The translations under genes were made by a program, and so were the position numbers. DNA of 64,000 nucleotides from Leptospira johnsonii (GTDB lineage: Bacteria > Spirochaetota > Leptospiria > Leptospirales > Leptospiraceae): positions 1,612,001 to 1,676,000 of the forward strand of contig NZ_BFAY01000011.1 of NCBI RefSeq assembly GCF_003112675.1. Direction: 5' to 3'. The notes below the pieces were generated by a model, which made no database searches, had not been told where the DNA came from, and saw nothing but the letters and a program-made list of their open reading frames with translations. Below, piece by piece: positions 9,833 through 20,700 of this stretch. Within the stretch, counting starts at the first letter, position 1. Each line of letters begins with the position of its first letter.

Positions 9833-11242
9833 TCATAGTAAAAGGTTAACTAACGCGAACCAGAAATTCGTTACGTTTGCATCGTTCGGGTTCACACTTT
9901 CGAAGAAACTTCTGAAAGTAGAGCTTCCCAATAGATAATCGTTAATGAAGGTCCCAAGCGTAATTCCGGTATTTTCTATCTCCGTTCCGGTAAATTCCAC
10001 GATAGAAGTACAATGGCTATCATTTATACTTCTGTAATATGGTATGAAATATTCGAGATTCGGATATCTATCATATTGAGCCTTTAAATTCTCTATGTCC
10101 TGACCCCAAAGAGTGGAAATGATGTATTCTTTATCAGCTGGATTGTTCTCATCTAACCCATAAAATCTTGCATAAGAATACATGGAATAATTGGCATCTC
10201 TTCTGAATAGAGTGATCGCCAATTTATCGCTCGGGTATTTTTGGGCCAGTGCCTCGCTGATCTTTCCGTAATCCGCACGAATATCTATGGAAGGGAAATC
10301 AGGTTGAGCCTTGCTGATAAAATACTCCGTATTCCAAGCGTCTTTGATCTTTTGGTGCAGGGGCCATTGGTTCCCAAACCCTGGAGCAGGGAAAATCGGT
10401 CCCGAATCATTCAATAGATAACTTTTAGAAGGACTTAAAGCTTTTCTAATGAAGTGATAGTTGATCAAAGATCCAGCTCCGCCTGCGCTACATCCGGAAA
10501 CAAGCATCTCTTTCGGCTTATTAAAGTTATTTTTCAACCAATTGATGACCAGCTCCATATTCTTAGCGCCCACATGACGATAAGTGATAGGAGGATTCTG
10601 TCCGGTTGGATCGGAATAGGTCGCTACCTTATTACCAGCGTAGACATCTCCGGTGCAGTACGGAAGAAAGACCTTATTCCAATTGGAAGTTTTAACGTTT
10701 TGTCCAGTAGGATGGTTTCTTAATATGATCGGAGAGATCACAGCATTAGGACTTCCTCCTGGAACGTTCGGATCTATAAACGCTCCGAAGTTCATATGGT
10801 TATCCGGAATACCGTTCGGATTTGCTGCTCCTCTAATACCTGTTTGCCCGGTACAACTTTCGTAATCCCAACAAGCTCCTCCAGGCTCTAGGTATACTAA
10901 TAATCTGCTGGAATATCCTAAGATCCAATCTAAGATCCCATCTGCGCGATCTACGAATATTTTGTACGGTGTTCCGTTGCTACATACAGCACCCGGAATG
11001 TACACTACGTCGTAAGAGCCATAGACCACGCTTGTTAGATCGTCCAAAACATTTTGCGCTTTCGGATCCGCGTTATCTAATCCGGCTAGATTTCCTGCAC
11101 CCTTCTCAGGAGTTTCTAAAAGTCCTCCTAATAAAGCCAGGTCCTGTGTATTGTTCGTATTTTGGTCGGGACTACAGTAGAATGACGTCACGGATAACGC
11201 TAATACTATTCCTCCTAACCATATTCTCTTCACATCTTTCAT
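9833..11242 (-). CDS. Pectinacetylesterase-family lipoprotein
   Basis: The N-terminus MKDVKRIWLGGIVLALSVTSFYC is a lipoprotein signal with the modified cysteine at 23. The body is a serine hydrolase of the pectinacetylesterase/Notum family: LVYLEPGGACWDYESC (oxyanion segment) and MLVSGCSAGGAGSLINY, where the serine of GCSAGG is the nucleophile; a late histidine is in SINDSHCTSIVEF. Members remove acyl groups from polysaccharides or proteins, so a cell-surface deacylase is likely; pectin itself is not implied. GGAGG lies about 10 bases before the start. It stands alone between the kinase gene and the convergent transporter. Confidence 0.85.
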   Translation of the reverse strand: MKDVKRIWLGGIVLALSVTSFYCSPDQNTNNTQDLALLGGLLETPEKGAGNLAGLDNADPKAQNVLDDLTSVVYGSYDVVYIPGAVCSNGTPYKIFVDRADGILDWILGYSSRLLVYLEPGGACWDYESCTGQTGIRGAANPNGIPDNHMNFGAFIDPNVPGGSPNAVISPIILRNHPTGQNVKTSNWNKVFLPYCTGDVYAGNKVATYSDPTGQNPPITYRHVGAKNMELVINWLKNNFNKPKEMLVSGCSAGGAGSLINYHFIRKALSPSKSYLLNDSGPIFPAPGFGNQWPLHQKIKDAWNTEYFISKAQPDFPSIDIRADYGKISEALAQKYPSDKLAITLFRRDANYSMYSYARFYGLDENNPADKEYIISTLWGQDIENLKAQYDRYPNLEYFIPYYRSINDSHCTSIVEFTGTEIENTGITLGTFINDYLLGSSTFRSFFESVNPNDANVTNFWFALVNLLL

Positions 11243-11269
11243 TTTGATTTGCCTCCAGTTCTTAACTCC

Positions 11270-12679
11270 CTATTTCGCTTTTGATTGCGGAAATTCTAAT
11301 ATTACCTGGGCTCCTCCGAGTGTTTCGGAGTTACCTAGGCGAATACGGATCCCCATTCTATCTAATAATTTTTTAGCCAGTGCCAGTCCGATCCCACTGG
11401 AGGATTCGGAGCCTGTAGGTTTTGCGGAGAGAATGGAAAATTCCCTGAACATGTTTTTTTCGTCTTCGGGTTGGAATCCAGGTCCTGAATCTTCTATTTT
11501 GATAATTAGGGTTTTCTCAAACGTTTTGGAAATTAGTTCACTTTTGAGAGAAATTTCAGAATTTTCAGGAGAGAATTTGGCGGCGTTACTTAATAGATTA
11601 TCGAATACTCTGTATAATATCTGAGGATTTGCCTGGAAGTAAATATTATACTCTGAGAGACTATCTTCTATCTTTATATTCTTTGAGGAGAATAAGAAGT
11701 TTAGATTGCAGGCAACGGATCTTAATAATAGTTCCGGATTTAATTTTTGGGTTTGATTCACGATAGTTTCCGTGTCACCGGAACTTGCTAGATATAGAAC
11801 GTCTTCGATAGATTCTAGGATTTTACGAGAAGTCCTGTCGATATGATCTAAAATTTCAGGAGGATCGACATAAGAAGAAGCGATTCGATTCGAAGGGGAT
11901 ATATGACTTGGTTCTCTTGTATAAAGTCCTACCAAACTTAAGATCCCGGTGACAGGGCTTTTTAGATCATGGATCGCAATTCTTAAAATTTCAGATTTTT
12001 TAATAGACTCCATCACCAATTTTCGATTCAGATCTCGGATAAATTGTTCTTTGTGAAAAGAATTCACCTTGGTAAGGAAACTGATAAGATCCAATAGAAT
12101 GGTCATAACCATTGTGAAGAAAAAATTCTGTATCAAAAAAGATGAGTTCTTTCCCAACCAGAACATTGCCGCGAAGAATACTGCGTAATTTGTGAAATAG
12201 ATGATCTTCTTTGCTTTATCCGGATAGCGAAGAAGCACTGCGATCCCTAGTTGAGTGAATGCAAATAAAGAAATATCCGTCCCGAATTGGAAGATCAACA
12301 GGTTCATCGCTGTTCCTGCGGAAGTTAAGAATAAGGTTCCGGCTATCGCGATCCATCTTCTGCTTTTCTCGCTTTTTAGAATGGGAAAATTTAGAAGAGC
12401 TGTAAAAAGAAAACAGCCAGGAATAAAAATAGAGTTATAAATTAAGAGGGGAAAATACCCGGAGTTTTTTAGAAAGTCAGCCCAATCCAGGACTGCAAAA
12501 GGGATATAAACAACGAATAAAAATGGGAAAAGATATCTGAGGATCAGATAGACTTCAAAGTACGCGGATCGGATGAATTCTTCGTTACTTCTGACTTCTC
12601 TTAAGATCTGAAAATGTTTCTTTATAGATAGTATAAAGTTTTTGGTCCTAAATCGAATTGCAACATAGAAATGTTTCAC
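11270..12679 (-). CDS. Membrane sensor histidine kinase
   Basis: About six hydrophobic segments lie between residues 45 and 205 with almost no periplasmic domain, so it probably senses something in or at the membrane. The H-box is EILRIAIHDLKSPVTGIL with H237 as the phosphorylation site. The ATPase domain follows (N-box RVFDNLLSNAAKFSPENSEI, G1 KIEDSGPGFQPEDE, G2 GIGLALAKKLLDRMG). It starts inside the end of the response-regulator gene with a 4-base ATGA overlap, so the two are translationally coupled partners. Confidence 0.93.
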   Translation of the reverse strand: MKHFYVAIRFRTKNFILSIKKHFQILREVRSNEEFIRSAYFEVYLILRYLFPFLFVVYIPFAVLDWADFLKNSGYFPLLIYNSIFIPGCFLFTALLNFPILKSEKSRRWIAIAGTLFLTSAGTAMNLLIFQFGTDISLFAFTQLGIAVLLRYPDKAKKIIYFTNYAVFFAAMFWLGKNSSFLIQNFFFTMVMTILLDLISFLTKVNSFHKEQFIRDLNRKLVMESIKKSEILRIAIHDLKSPVTGILSLVGLYTREPSHISPSNRIASSYVDPPEILDHIDRTSRKILESIEDVLYLASSGDTETIVNQTQKLNPELLLRSVACNLNFLFSSKNIKIEDSLSEYNIYFQANPQILYRVFDNLLSNAAKFSPENSEISLKSELISKTFEKTLIIKIEDSGPGFQPEDEKNMFREFSILSAKPTGSESSSGIGLALAKKLLDRMGIRIRLGNSETLGGAQVILEFPQSKAK

Positions 12680-13404
12680 GGCAGACCTAATACCTTATGA
12701 TTCGAATTTTTGAATAATGAGAGAAGTTTACTTCCTTGGGATCGACTAACGGGAATACTATGGTCCGTATGGAGAAGTAGTCGATAGGTAGTAGGTGTTT
12801 TGAATAAGATCTTTTTGACTTCTTCCAATCGGACCAGATAACTTCGGTGGGCCCTGAAGAATCCATATGCTTCCAGATCCTTTTGGAGTTGGTCCAAGGT
12901 TTTTCTGACCTTCTCCACATTTCCATCTTTAGTAAAGAGTCTTGTGTAATTTCTTTCCGATCTTGCGAATACTATATTCTCCGGTTCTATCAAATTGATC
13001 CCCTCTTCTTTTTTTAGAGGAATTACTTTCGGAGAGAACATATTCGGATGAGATGAAAGATATCTTTGGATGGAGATCCCGAATCTTTCTCTTGTGATCG
13101 GTTTTGGTAGGAAATCCAACACGGAAAATTCAAAAGCTTTTACCGCATTATCTCTTTCAGAAGATACAATGATCGTTTGAAAGAAACTTCTGCTTTCGAT
13201 TTCCAGAAGTTTGAAGCCGGTTTCTCCTTGGAGATTTATATCCAAGAATAATAGATCCAAAGGATTTTTGCGTATAAATTCTGCTGCTGATTCCGGATCT
13301 GAAACTACATGGATACTTTGTATCCTTTCATTCAAAAATTCTTTCGCTAAAATTTCCAAACAGCGAGAGGACAATACATCATCTTCTACGATTAGGATTC
13401 GCAT
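12676..13404 (-). CDS. LytTR-family response regulator
   Basis: The receiver domain (residues 1-120) has the acidic pair ED at 7-9, the phosphoacceptor D55 in LLFLDINLQGETG, and a switch serine (IIVSSERD). Residues 135-235 form a LytTR DNA-binding domain: LIEPENIVFARSERNYTRLFTKDG, FFRAHRSYLVRLEEVKKI and IPVSRSQGSKLL. LytTR regulators bind paired direct repeats upstream of targets. It is the first gene of a two-gene operon with the kinase; LytTR regulators more often pair with LytS-type kinases than with a HisKA-type one as here. A perfect 14-base palindrome lies 96 bases upstream. Confidence 0.94.
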   Translation of the reverse strand: MRILIVEDDVLSSRCLEILAKEFLNERIQSIHVVSDPESAAEFIRKNPLDLLFLDINLQGETGFKLLEIESRSFFQTIIVSSERDNAVKAFEFSVLDFLPKPITRERFGISIQRYLSSHPNMFSPKVIPLKKEEGINLIEPENIVFARSERNYTRLFTKDGNVEKVRKTLDQLQKDLEAYGFFRAHRSYLVRLEEVKKILFKTPTTYRLLLHTDHSIPVSRSQGSKLLSLFKNSNHKVLGLP

Positions 13405-13499
13405 AAGCGGGAGTTTACTCTAGGTTCTATAACTAGTCAATTTATTAGGGACAAAGAGATCGCATTGGGGGACGAATGGATCGTTTTATGTAAAACAAC

Positions 13500-13513
13500 C
13501 GTTATTAATAACG
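13500..13513. promoter_or_regulatory. Perfect 14-base palindrome upstream of the kinase/regulator operon
   Basis: CGTTATTAATAACG is a perfect dyad 96 bases upstream of the response-regulator start, in a spot fit for an operator. Which protein would bind is unknown. Confidence 0.35.
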
Positions 13514-13611
13514 CATGGATTTTTAGCATAAATCCAGTGACAAGATGTTATACGTTATGCGAAATATGGGAGGTCGGAAGAGGATGCAGAATTTATTCTG
13601 CAAGTGAAAAT

Positions 13612-13631
13612 CCTGTTGGAATTCCAACAGG
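13612..13631. repeat. Leptospira-type palindromic repeat, perfect 20-base copy
   Basis: CCTGTTGGAATTCCAACAGG is a perfect palindrome and belongs to a family (core TGTxGGAATTCCxACA) found again at 15012, 15146, 38015, 38056, 49424 and 49465. It lies in the 782-base gene-free stretch 13405-14186, whose short open frames I judge spurious. Confidence 0.7.
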
Positions 13632-13709
13632 TGTAGGGAGATGAAATTCGGTTGATTTTTACAGAGATTTGTGATATGGGCACAATTTGTTTGCTCGAAA
13701 GTTTTTGTG

Positions 13710-13935
13710 TACCACCGTCCGGCCCCCACCCAAAGTAGGGTGGGGCGTGAAATTTATGGTGCTGATTACAAATTTGACTTCGCTATGCTCAGTGACCCTT
13801 CGGGAATATAGCTCCCTATGGGTCGCTACGATTGGGTGGGGAGGTCTTTTTCTAAAATAGAGACCTCTCCCGTAGCAGCGCTGCCCGAGCTTTATAGGCT
13901 CGCTCACCCACTACCGGTTGTTTGCGAGGGAGCCG
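13710..13935. repeat. GC-rich interspersed repeat element
   Basis: A GC-rich block in an AT-richer gene-free region. It contains GCTCCCTATGGGTCGCTACG (13811-13830), repeated almost exactly at 56212-56230, and several hairpins (CCCACCCAAAGTAGGGTGGG near 13727; GGGAGGTC...GACCTCTCCC near 13838-13872). No convincing coding sequence is present. It looks like a short, non-autonomous interspersed element. Confidence 0.6.
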
Positions 13936-14186
13936 CCCATTCGTTTTATGAATTCATAATATACTTTTTATCTTTTTCAGGGTGATGGCTTTGGAGTTTC
14001 GAATTTGCTATAAAGGTCCGGCTTTTGGGTTGGATTTCTCCGACGGGAGGGGAGGCCAAAAAGGATGGACAGACTGGAAAAACCGGGTTTTGTTGAAAAA
14101 GTGGGACCGGTTTTTGACCGGCTTTCCTGTTTTTGATCTTATATATTTTTTAAACCGATCTATTCTTAAATGTAAGGGGAAATCCG

Positions 14187-14936
14187 ATGTCCGGGCATAG
14201 TAAGTGGGCAACGATTAAACGCAAAAAGGACGCTATCGATTCTAAAAGAGGGGCGATTTTCACCAAGGTGGTCAAGGAGATCACAGTTGCGGCTCGTATG
14301 GGCGGAGGGGACATTAACACCAATCCGAGACTTCGACTCGCGGTATTGAAGGCAAAGGCAAGTAACATGCCCAAGGACAATATCGACCGAGCGATCAAAA
14401 AAGGAACTGGAGAGTTGGAAGGCGTTGTATACGAAGAATGCCTTTATGAATGTTTCGGCCCTGGTGGAACCGCAATCATGGTGGAAGCGGTAACAGATAA
14501 AAAATCTAGGACCACTCCCGAGATCAAAAGTATTCTTACTAAATTGGGCGGCTCATTGGCGACTACAGGTAGCGTTAGTCGTCTTTTTGAAAGAAAAGGG
14601 ATCATCGTGATTCCTTCCGATCAGATTTCCGAAGAGGAATTATTCGAATTATCGGTCGGTGCAGGCGCAGAAGATGTGCAGAACGAGGGAGAAGTTTTCA
14701 GAGTAGTGACTTCTCCGGATGATTATGAGGCTGTCCAAACTGCTTTGACCGACAAAGGGATCAAGTCGGAAGAATCCGAGATCAAATTCGTGGCCTTAGT
14801 CGGTGCGGAAGTTTCTGACAAAGAAACTGCGGAAAAAGTAATGAAGTTGATCGATAACTTGGAAGGTCACGACGATGTTCAAGGTGTGAACTCCAATTTC
14901 GAACTGTCTCCTGAATTAGAAAAAGAATTCGGCTGA
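14187..14936 (+). CDS. yebC: YebC/PmpR-family DNA-binding / translation-associated protein
   Basis: [27 protein letters not shown] is the unmistakable YebC start, followed by the family segments [28 protein letters not shown] and [28 protein letters not shown]. The length of 249 is standard. The family is known both as a transcriptional regulator and, in recent work, as a factor helping ribosomes at proline stretches. AGGGGA 7 bases before the ATG supports the start. ruvC follows 260 bases later, a pairing common in bacteria, but here the two are separated by repeats. Confidence 0.97.
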   Translation: MSGHSKWATIKRKKDAIDSKRGAIFTKVVKEITVAARMGGGDINTNPRLRLAVLKAKASNMPKDNIDRAIKKGTGELEGVVYEECLYECFGPGGTAIMVEAVTDKKSRTTPEIKSILTKLGGSLATTGSVSRLFERKGIIVIPSDQISEEELFELSVGAGAEDVQNEGEVFRVVTSPDDYEAVQTALTDKGIKSEESEIKFVALVGAEVSDKETAEKVMKLIDNLEGHDDVQGVNSNFELSPELEKEFG

Positions 14937-15011
14937 GAGTTTTTAGAAGTCGCGGGGGTTTTCTTCTTCGGCTTCTTCTTCCTTTTCTTGAGATCGGTGA
15001 TTGGCAGAATT

Positions 15012-15029
15012 TTGTTGGAATTCCTACAA
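15012..15029. repeat. Palindromic repeat copy downstream of yebC
   Basis: TTGTTGGAATTCCTACAA, one mismatch from a perfect palindrome, is a member of the same family as 13612-13631. Confidence 0.65.
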
Positions 15030-15104
15030 GGTTTTGCGCGAGAAAATTCTATTGCTGATTGGAAGGATTTATGATAGTGGGGAATTGGCTCTCCCACAAG
15101 CCAC

Positions 15105-15130
15105 TCCCCCCACCCGATGCCGGGCGGGGG
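15105..15130. terminator. Very GC-rich hairpin between yebC and ruvC
   Basis: CCCCCCACCCG and CGGGCGGGGG pair around ATGC, followed by CGCCCTTTTA. It could terminate the yebC transcript, although the T-run is short; it also resembles the GC-rich interspersed repeats of this window. Confidence 0.45.
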
Positions 15131-15145
15131 CGCCCTTTTACCCAG

Positions 15146-15159
15146 GTAGGAGTTCCTAC
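15146..15159. repeat. Palindromic repeat copy just before ruvC
   Basis: GTAGGAGTTCCTAC, a near-perfect dyad of the same family, lies 37 bases upstream of the ruvC start and would be in or next to its promoter region. Confidence 0.6.
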
Positions 15160-15195
15160 AACTTAGAGTAAGATTTTAACTCAGGAGTCTTTTTG

Positions 15196-15681
15196 GTGAA
15201 AATTTTAGGAATAGACCCTGGGTCCCATCGTCTAGGATATTCCGTTCTTCAGAAAGATAAGTCTGTAATCCGTGTTCTTACGTACGGCACGATAGAAGTT
15301 CCAAGTGGAACGAAAAGTCCAGTTAATTTGATTGCCATTCGTAGACAGTTGGACGCGATCTTGGATGAGTATCGTCCTGATCTCGCTTCTGTCGAAGAAT
15401 TGTTTTTTGCTAAGAATAGAACGACTGCCGCTAAGGTTTACGAGGCGAGGGGGGTCGTTCTTTTAACATTAGGAGAGCATAATATTCCTGTAGTCGAGCC
15501 GACTGCTTCCCAAATCAAAAAGGGAACTACAGGCAGCGGGATCGCGGACAAAAAAGATATTAAAGCTGCTCTTAAACTTCTTTTAGGCCTGGAAAATTTA
15601 ACGGGGCATGATGATTCTTGGGATGCTATTGCGTCTGCTTATGTAGGTTTCGCGATGAGCGGCTCTTTTAAAAAAAAGTGA
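15196..15681 (+). CDS. ruvC: Crossover junction endodeoxyribonuclease RuvC
   Basis: Resolves Holliday junctions together with RuvAB. The catalytic acidic residues are visible: D7 in [15 protein letters not shown]67 in [22 protein letters not shown], and the pair in [15 protein letters not shown] near the end. The length of about 161 is normal. A TTG at 15193 and a GTG at 15196 are both possible starts; AGGAG at 15183-15187 is 8 bases from the GTG, so I prefer the GTG. ruvA and ruvB do not follow; the next genes are convergent. Confidence 0.95.
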   Translation: MKILGIDPGSHRLGYSVLQKDKSVIRVLTYGTIEVPSGTKSPVNLIAIRRQLDAILDEYRPDLASVEELFFAKNRTTAAKVYEARGVVLLTLGEHNIPVVEPTASQIKKGTTGSGIADKKDIKAALKLLLGLENLTGHDDSWDAIASAYVGFAMSGSFKKK

Positions 15682-15774
15682 TATATTGGAGAATCTATGG
15701 ATCGGAAATTTTTACCTTTTGCGCAAAAACGCAGATCCGTTTGCCTTAACCCTAGGATAGAATCGATCGATTTT

Positions 15775-16131
15775 TTATTTGCTTAGATATACGCCTAACA
15801 GCACCGCGGTGATACAAATTGTCGTGCTAAGCAATATATATGCAAAAAAACTAAAATAGCTTCCTGATTGTAGAAGTTTTAGGTTTTCTAAAGCGAAAGC
15901 GGAGAAGGTCGTAAATCCTCCGCAAAATCCTACAGTTGCAAACAGTCTAATTTCTTCCGAAATTTTTCCTTGAGATAGTCCGTAAAATACTCCGATCAAT
16001 AGAGAGCCTAGGATGTTTACTGCAAATGTGGAAATCGGAAATAAACCGGATTCTTTCGAGATTGTTTGGGATAATATATATCTACAAACTGATCCTAAAA
16101 ATCCTCCCAGTCCTACGATCAGAAGATTCAT
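15775..16131 (-). CDS. crcB: Fluoride exporter CrcB/Fluc
   Basis: A small four-helix membrane protein (118 residues) with the Fluc signature [14 protein letters not shown] at the N-terminus, [18 protein letters not shown] in the second helix and [18 protein letters not shown] in the third. The dual-topology dimer forms a fluoride channel. The ATG overlaps the coaX stop (ATGA), making it the last gene of birA-coaX-crcB. No fluoride riboswitch is seen upstream. Confidence 0.94.
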   Translation of the reverse strand: MNLLIVGLGGFLGSVCRYILSQTISKESGLFPISTFAVNILGSLLIGVFYGLSQGKISEEIRLFATVGFCGGFTTFSAFALENLKLLQSGSYFSFFAYILLSTTICITAVLLGVYLSK

Positions 16132-16904
16132 TTCGTATTATCTTCGTATAATATTTGCAGTCCCCTTAAAGTGAGTAGGGGTTCTATCTTATCGAAAATT
16201 TTAGGATTTGCTGCGTGGATGGTGGTTACAAGTCCCCCAGTCCCGATCACTCTGTAATCATTTCCGTGAGCCGCTCTGACTTCTTTGATGATCCCTTCCA
16301 GAAGTCCTATCCATCCAAAGAAAAATCCTGCCTGTATGGACTCTATAGTAGAATCTCCTAATATTTTAGTAGGTGCTTGGAATACTATCGGAGGTAATTG
16401 CGCTGTGTTTCTGGTTAAGGCATCCATGGAACCTTTAAGTCCCGGTGCGATCACTCCGCCCAAATAATCAGGAGTATCATCCACTACGCAAAATGTGGTA
16501 GCTGTTCCTAAATCTATGATGATTGATTTTCCTGGATGATCCTTTACGGCGGCAGCAGCATTTACCAATCTATCTGCGCCTATCTCAAAAGGTCTGGGAT
16601 ACTTGATCCCGAAAGGCAACTTCATTTGGTATTGAACTCTGATCGGTTCTATTTGGAACCAATCATGGATCATTCTTTCTATGATCGGATTCAATTGAGG
16701 GACCACAGAGGAATAGATGCCGCCTACGATTTGGCCGCTATCTATTTCGAATTCTCGGAGGAAGCCCTTGAGATAAAGCCCCATCTCATCGGAGGTTCTA
16801 TCTCTTCGAGTGACTGTTCGTCTATGGAAAATCGGTTCTTTGGAACCGTTCTTATAAATACCGAAGACCGTGTTGGTATTTCCAACGTCGATTACTAGGA
16901 TCAT
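16128..16904 (-). CDS. coaX: Type III pantothenate kinase
   Basis: Phosphorylates pantothenate, the first step of coenzyme A synthesis, using the potassium-dependent, feedback-insensitive type III enzyme. [17 protein letters not shown] is the ATP-binding start, [11 protein letters not shown] and [15 protein letters not shown] the acetate-kinase-fold motifs. The open frame extends back to an ATG at 16940, but the conserved protein begins at the ATG at 16904, one base after the birA stop (TAGaATG), which gives the usual length of 258 and coupling to birA. Confidence 0.95.
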   Translation of the reverse strand: MILVIDVGNTNTVFGIYKNGSKEPIFHRRTVTRRDRTSDEMGLYLKGFLREFEIDSGQIVGGIYSSVVPQLNPIIERMIHDWFQIEPIRVQYQMKLPFGIKYPRPFEIGADRLVNAAAAVKDHPGKSIIIDLGTATTFCVVDDTPDYLGGVIAPGLKGSMDALTRNTAQLPPIVFQAPTKILGDSTIESIQAGFFFGWIGLLEGIIKEVRAAHGNDYRVIGTGGLVTTIHAANPKIFDKIEPLLTLRGLQILYEDNTK

Positions 16905-16905
16905 T

Positions 16906-17655
16906 CTATCCCAGGGACCTAAAATCCTCGGGGCTGTCAATGAATTCGACCATGTTTCCGACCGAGGTCCGGGCTAATAATTTTCCTTCTTCATTAACTC
17001 CTAGAAGAGTTGCGGTTTTTTGTTCTCCGCTTTCCGTCCAAGCAATGGTCTCTCCCTTCCAGAGAAGTTTTTCATTTATGAATTCTATTCTTTTTTCTCC
17101 ATCTGAAATTGCTAACACTGCATCGTTCAGAAGAGGAAGTAATGTTTCTAAAAACCGGTTCCTTCTTCCTTTTTCATTTTGATCGTCAGTGATAAATCCT
17201 GCGTCGCTTAGATAATCCGGAATTTCAGTGCCATACAGATTGGCCCCTATCCCTAGGATCCAATCCCAAACTTCTCCTTCTTTTTCCGTTTCGATCAATA
17301 TGCCGCAGACCTTTTTTCCATTTAGGTAGATATCATTCGGCCATTTTATCCTAAGGTCTTTTTTGCTGGCAGAAGGATATACGGCCAAAATCGCCTTAGC
17401 GACCGCGACTCCAACATAGAGAGAGAATAGCCCGGGTGAAGATAAGTTGGAATCAGAGGAAAATTTGCCGGAAAAGATAAAAGGCTCTTTTCCCAAAATA
17501 CTCCAGGTTTTTCCTTTTCTACCCCTTCCGGAAGATTGAAAATCCGCTAGGATCCAAGACCCTGGTGGGAATTCCTTTCCTTTTAGGATGGTATTCGTGG
17601 AACCTGCTTCCGAGAGAAATATTCCTTTTTCGGGATCCAATAATTGAAACGACAT
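16906..17655 (-). CDS. birA: Biotin--[acetyl-CoA-carboxylase] ligase
   Basis: Attaches biotin to the acetyl-CoA carboxylase carrier protein. The motifs are [27 protein letters not shown] (the adenylate loop, GRGRKGR type), [24 protein letters not shown] and [11 protein letters not shown]. It has no N-terminal helix-turn-helix, so it is the ligase-only form and not a repressor. Length 249. First gene of the birA-coaX-crcB operon; the ATG at 17655 faces the divergent RND pump gene 125 bases away. Confidence 0.95.
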   Translation of the reverse strand: MSFQLLDPEKGIFLSEAGSTNTILKGKEFPPGSWILADFQSSGRGRKGKTWSILGKEPFIFSGKFSSDSNLSSPGLFSLYVGVAVAKAILAVYPSASKKDLRIKWPNDIYLNGKKVCGILIETEKEGEVWDWILGIGANLYGTEIPDYLSDAGFITDDQNEKGRRNRFLETLLPLLNDAVLAISDGEKRIEFINEKLLWKGETIAWTESGEQKTATLLGVNEEGKLLARTSVGNMVEFIDSPEDFRSLG

Positions 17656-17780
17656 GAGTTCTGTTTAGTACCCTTTTCCGATCCTTCGGACAAGAAAAAA
17701 TCTGGCACTTGTGCGAAAAAGACAGGTCCTATAACTAAACAAAAATTCCTCCCTACAAATATATATAGAAAGAGGTTCCT

Positions 17781-20700
17781 TTGAAGCTTTCCGAGGTTTC
17801 TATTCGTAATCCGATTTTTGCGTGGATGATGATGGCTGCTATCATCCTGCTGGGAAGTATAGGCTTCTCTCGTATGGGACTTTCTCAGATGCCGGACGTG
17901 GACTTTCCGATCGTGAACGTTACTCTCAACTTGACTGGCGCGAATGCTCAGGTCATGGAGACCGACGTAGTCGATCCTATCGAAGAAGTTCTTATGACAG
18001 TCCAAGGTGTGGTAGAAGTTCGTTCGGTTTCCACGGACGGTTCTGCAACGATTACGGTGGAGTTGGAGCTCAAACGGGACGTGGATGTCGCAGTCCAAGA
18101 GATCCAAACCAAAATTGCTCAGGTAAGTAATAAACTTCCTGATGATCTTGACCCTGCTATCATCATGAAGTCCAATCCGGACGACCAACCGATCATCTGG
18201 GTTGCATTGACTGCCCCGAATAGAAGCGATCAAGAAAAGATGGTCTTCGTTAAGACCAGGCTCAAGGATAAGTTTCAAGAAGTTCCTGGAGTAGGAGAGA
18301 TCATCCTAGGCGGCTACGTGGACCGCACAATCAATGTGTTCTTGGATCCGATCCGACTTTTGAGAGCGGAACTTACAGTCACCGATATCATCAATACATT
18401 AACGGAACAGAATATAGAAGTTCCTTCCGGAAGAGTGCAGAATAAACTCTCCGAAGTTTCTTTAAGAGCGGTTGGAGATGTTCCAACTGTAGAACAATTT
18501 TCTAATATATATATCAACTCCAGAAGTGGGGCTGCGATGTTCCGTCCAGTCCGCTTGAGAGAAGTCTCTAAGATCGAAGACGGCCTGGATGAGATCAGAA
18601 GAATTTCTAGATTTAACGGAGTCTCAGCTGTAGGTCTCGGGATCAAAAAAATCAAAGGTGCAAACGCAGTAGAAGTCGGCGACTTGGTGAAAGAAAAAGT
18701 AGAAGAGCTTAGGCCGAGTCTTCCTCCCGGATTCGAAATGAATATTTCCAATGATAACACTACTTTTATCAGAGATTCAGTTCACGAATTAGTTTTTACT
18801 CTTATACTTTCCGCTGTGCTTACAGGAATTGTATGTAGATTGTTCTTGGGAAATTGGAGCAGTACTTGGAACGTTCTTCTTGCAATCCCTACTTCCGTAA
18901 TGGGAACCTTTTTAATACTGTATTTTGCAGGTTTTACATTAAACACATTTACCTTGCTCGGTCTTTCTTTGGCAACGGGTATCGTCGTGGACGATGCCAT
19001 CATGGTATTGGAGAATATCAGTAGGCATAGAGAATCCGGAAAAACTTGGTTCCAGGCATCCTTGGATGGTGCCTCCGAGATTAGATTTGCTGCGTTAGCT
19101 GCCACACTTGCGATCATCGCGATCTTCCTTCCGGTTGCGTTTATGTCCGGGATCATAGGTCGTTACTTTTTGGAATTCGGAGTTACGGTTTCCGTAGCGG
19201 TTGCTCTTTCTCTATTCGAAGCATTGAGTTTTACTCCGATGAGAGCCTCTCGTTATAGGGAAAGTAAAGAAGCCCAGAAAAAACAAAAATCGAAGTCACC
19301 TTTTACCTTACCTGCGGACACATTCTTTTCCAAACTAAAGAACAGCGCGGATCGTTTTTCTTTTTTCAAAAGAATGGATCCTGTGATAGAGAACTTCCTT
19401 CAGTTCTCCGAGAGAGTTTACGGTAGAGTTTTAGAATTTGTAATACGTAAACCCGGAACAGTGATTGTCTCTTCTATTCTATTTTTTGCATTTTCTCTTA
19501 TCTTTTTATTCTTACTCAAAAAGGAGTTCATTCCTCCTCAGGATATGGGAAGGTTTATCGTTCGAGCAAAAATGCCTATCGGTTCTTCTATCATTCGCAC
19601 TGACGAAGCGATGAAGAAGGTAGAGAATTATCTCAGCTCTCGTCCTATTGTGGAAAAATATATGAGCAATATTGGAGGAATGGGAGGCACCGAATCCAAT
19701 ACCGGAATGTTCTTTGTTACCATGAAGGATATGGGAAACCGTCCTAAGAGTAAAAAAACGGGAAGTGAGATCACTCAGTCGGAAGTTTTCATAGAATTCA
19801 GAAAAGATCTGAAAGAACTTGTGCCGGAAGCAAAGTTTTCCGTCCAAGATCTTTCCCAAAGAGGTTTCAGCGCGGGAAGAGGTTATCCCGTCGAGTTGGT
19901 TTTGACAGGACCTGATTGGGCCACACTTGCGAAACTTTCCGATTCTATCCGTGAAAAATTAGATTCTTCTAAAACGATTTTGGATATAGACACAGACTAT
20001 GTTTCCGGACAACCGGAGGTAAAAATTCTACCAAACAGAGAAGCGGCTGCACTCCGTGGTGTGAGTATGGCGAATATCGGGAATACTATCGGGCCTCTGA
20101 TGGGAGGACGTAATGTAAGTCGTTTTACCGAGAATGGTCGAAGTTTCGATGTTCGAGTCAAGATAGACAAGAACATGGGAGAAAATACGGACATCATTCC
20201 GAATATTGGGGTCAGGAACACTTACGGAGAGATCGTTCGTTTGAAGGATGTACTGGTTCTTCAAGCAACCAACACTCTTAAAAATATCACCAGAGTGAAC
20301 AGAGATAGATCCATTAAAATTTTCGGGAACCCACCGAAAGAAAAAGGACAAACCTGGGCTACCAGCGAAGCAATTCGGATCGCAAGAGAAATGCTCCCGG
20401 AAGGGTATAATGTAGATGTTACCGGTTCTGCAAAAACTGCTTCCGAATCACAATCCAGTTTGTCGGGAGCTTTGGTCTTAGGGATCGTAATGTCGTTCAT
20501 GATCTTGGCTAGTCAGTTCAATAGTTTAAAGCAGCCTTTCTACATTCTTCTTTCCATGCCTTTTAGTTTTTCGGGTGCGTTAATCGCTCTTTGGATAGCC
20601 GGCCAGTCCTTCAATATGTATAGCTTTATCGGATTGATCCTACTCTTGGGACTCGTTAAGAAAAACTCCATTCTTCTTGTGGAGTTTGTGAATCATGTCA

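Noticed and set aside
13523..14211. Several open frames of 60-82 codons in the repeat region before yebC
   Set aside because: They are read through repeats and hairpins, show no protein-like composition or ribosome sites.
13800..15160. Closely spaced palindromes as a possible CRISPR array or replication origin
   Set aside because: Spacing is irregular, units differ, and no cas, dnaA or partition gene is near.
17701..17715. Possible sigma-54 promoter TCTGGCACTTGTGCG upstream of the RND pump
   Set aside because: GG and GC are only 7 bases apart; sigma-54 promoters need 10.
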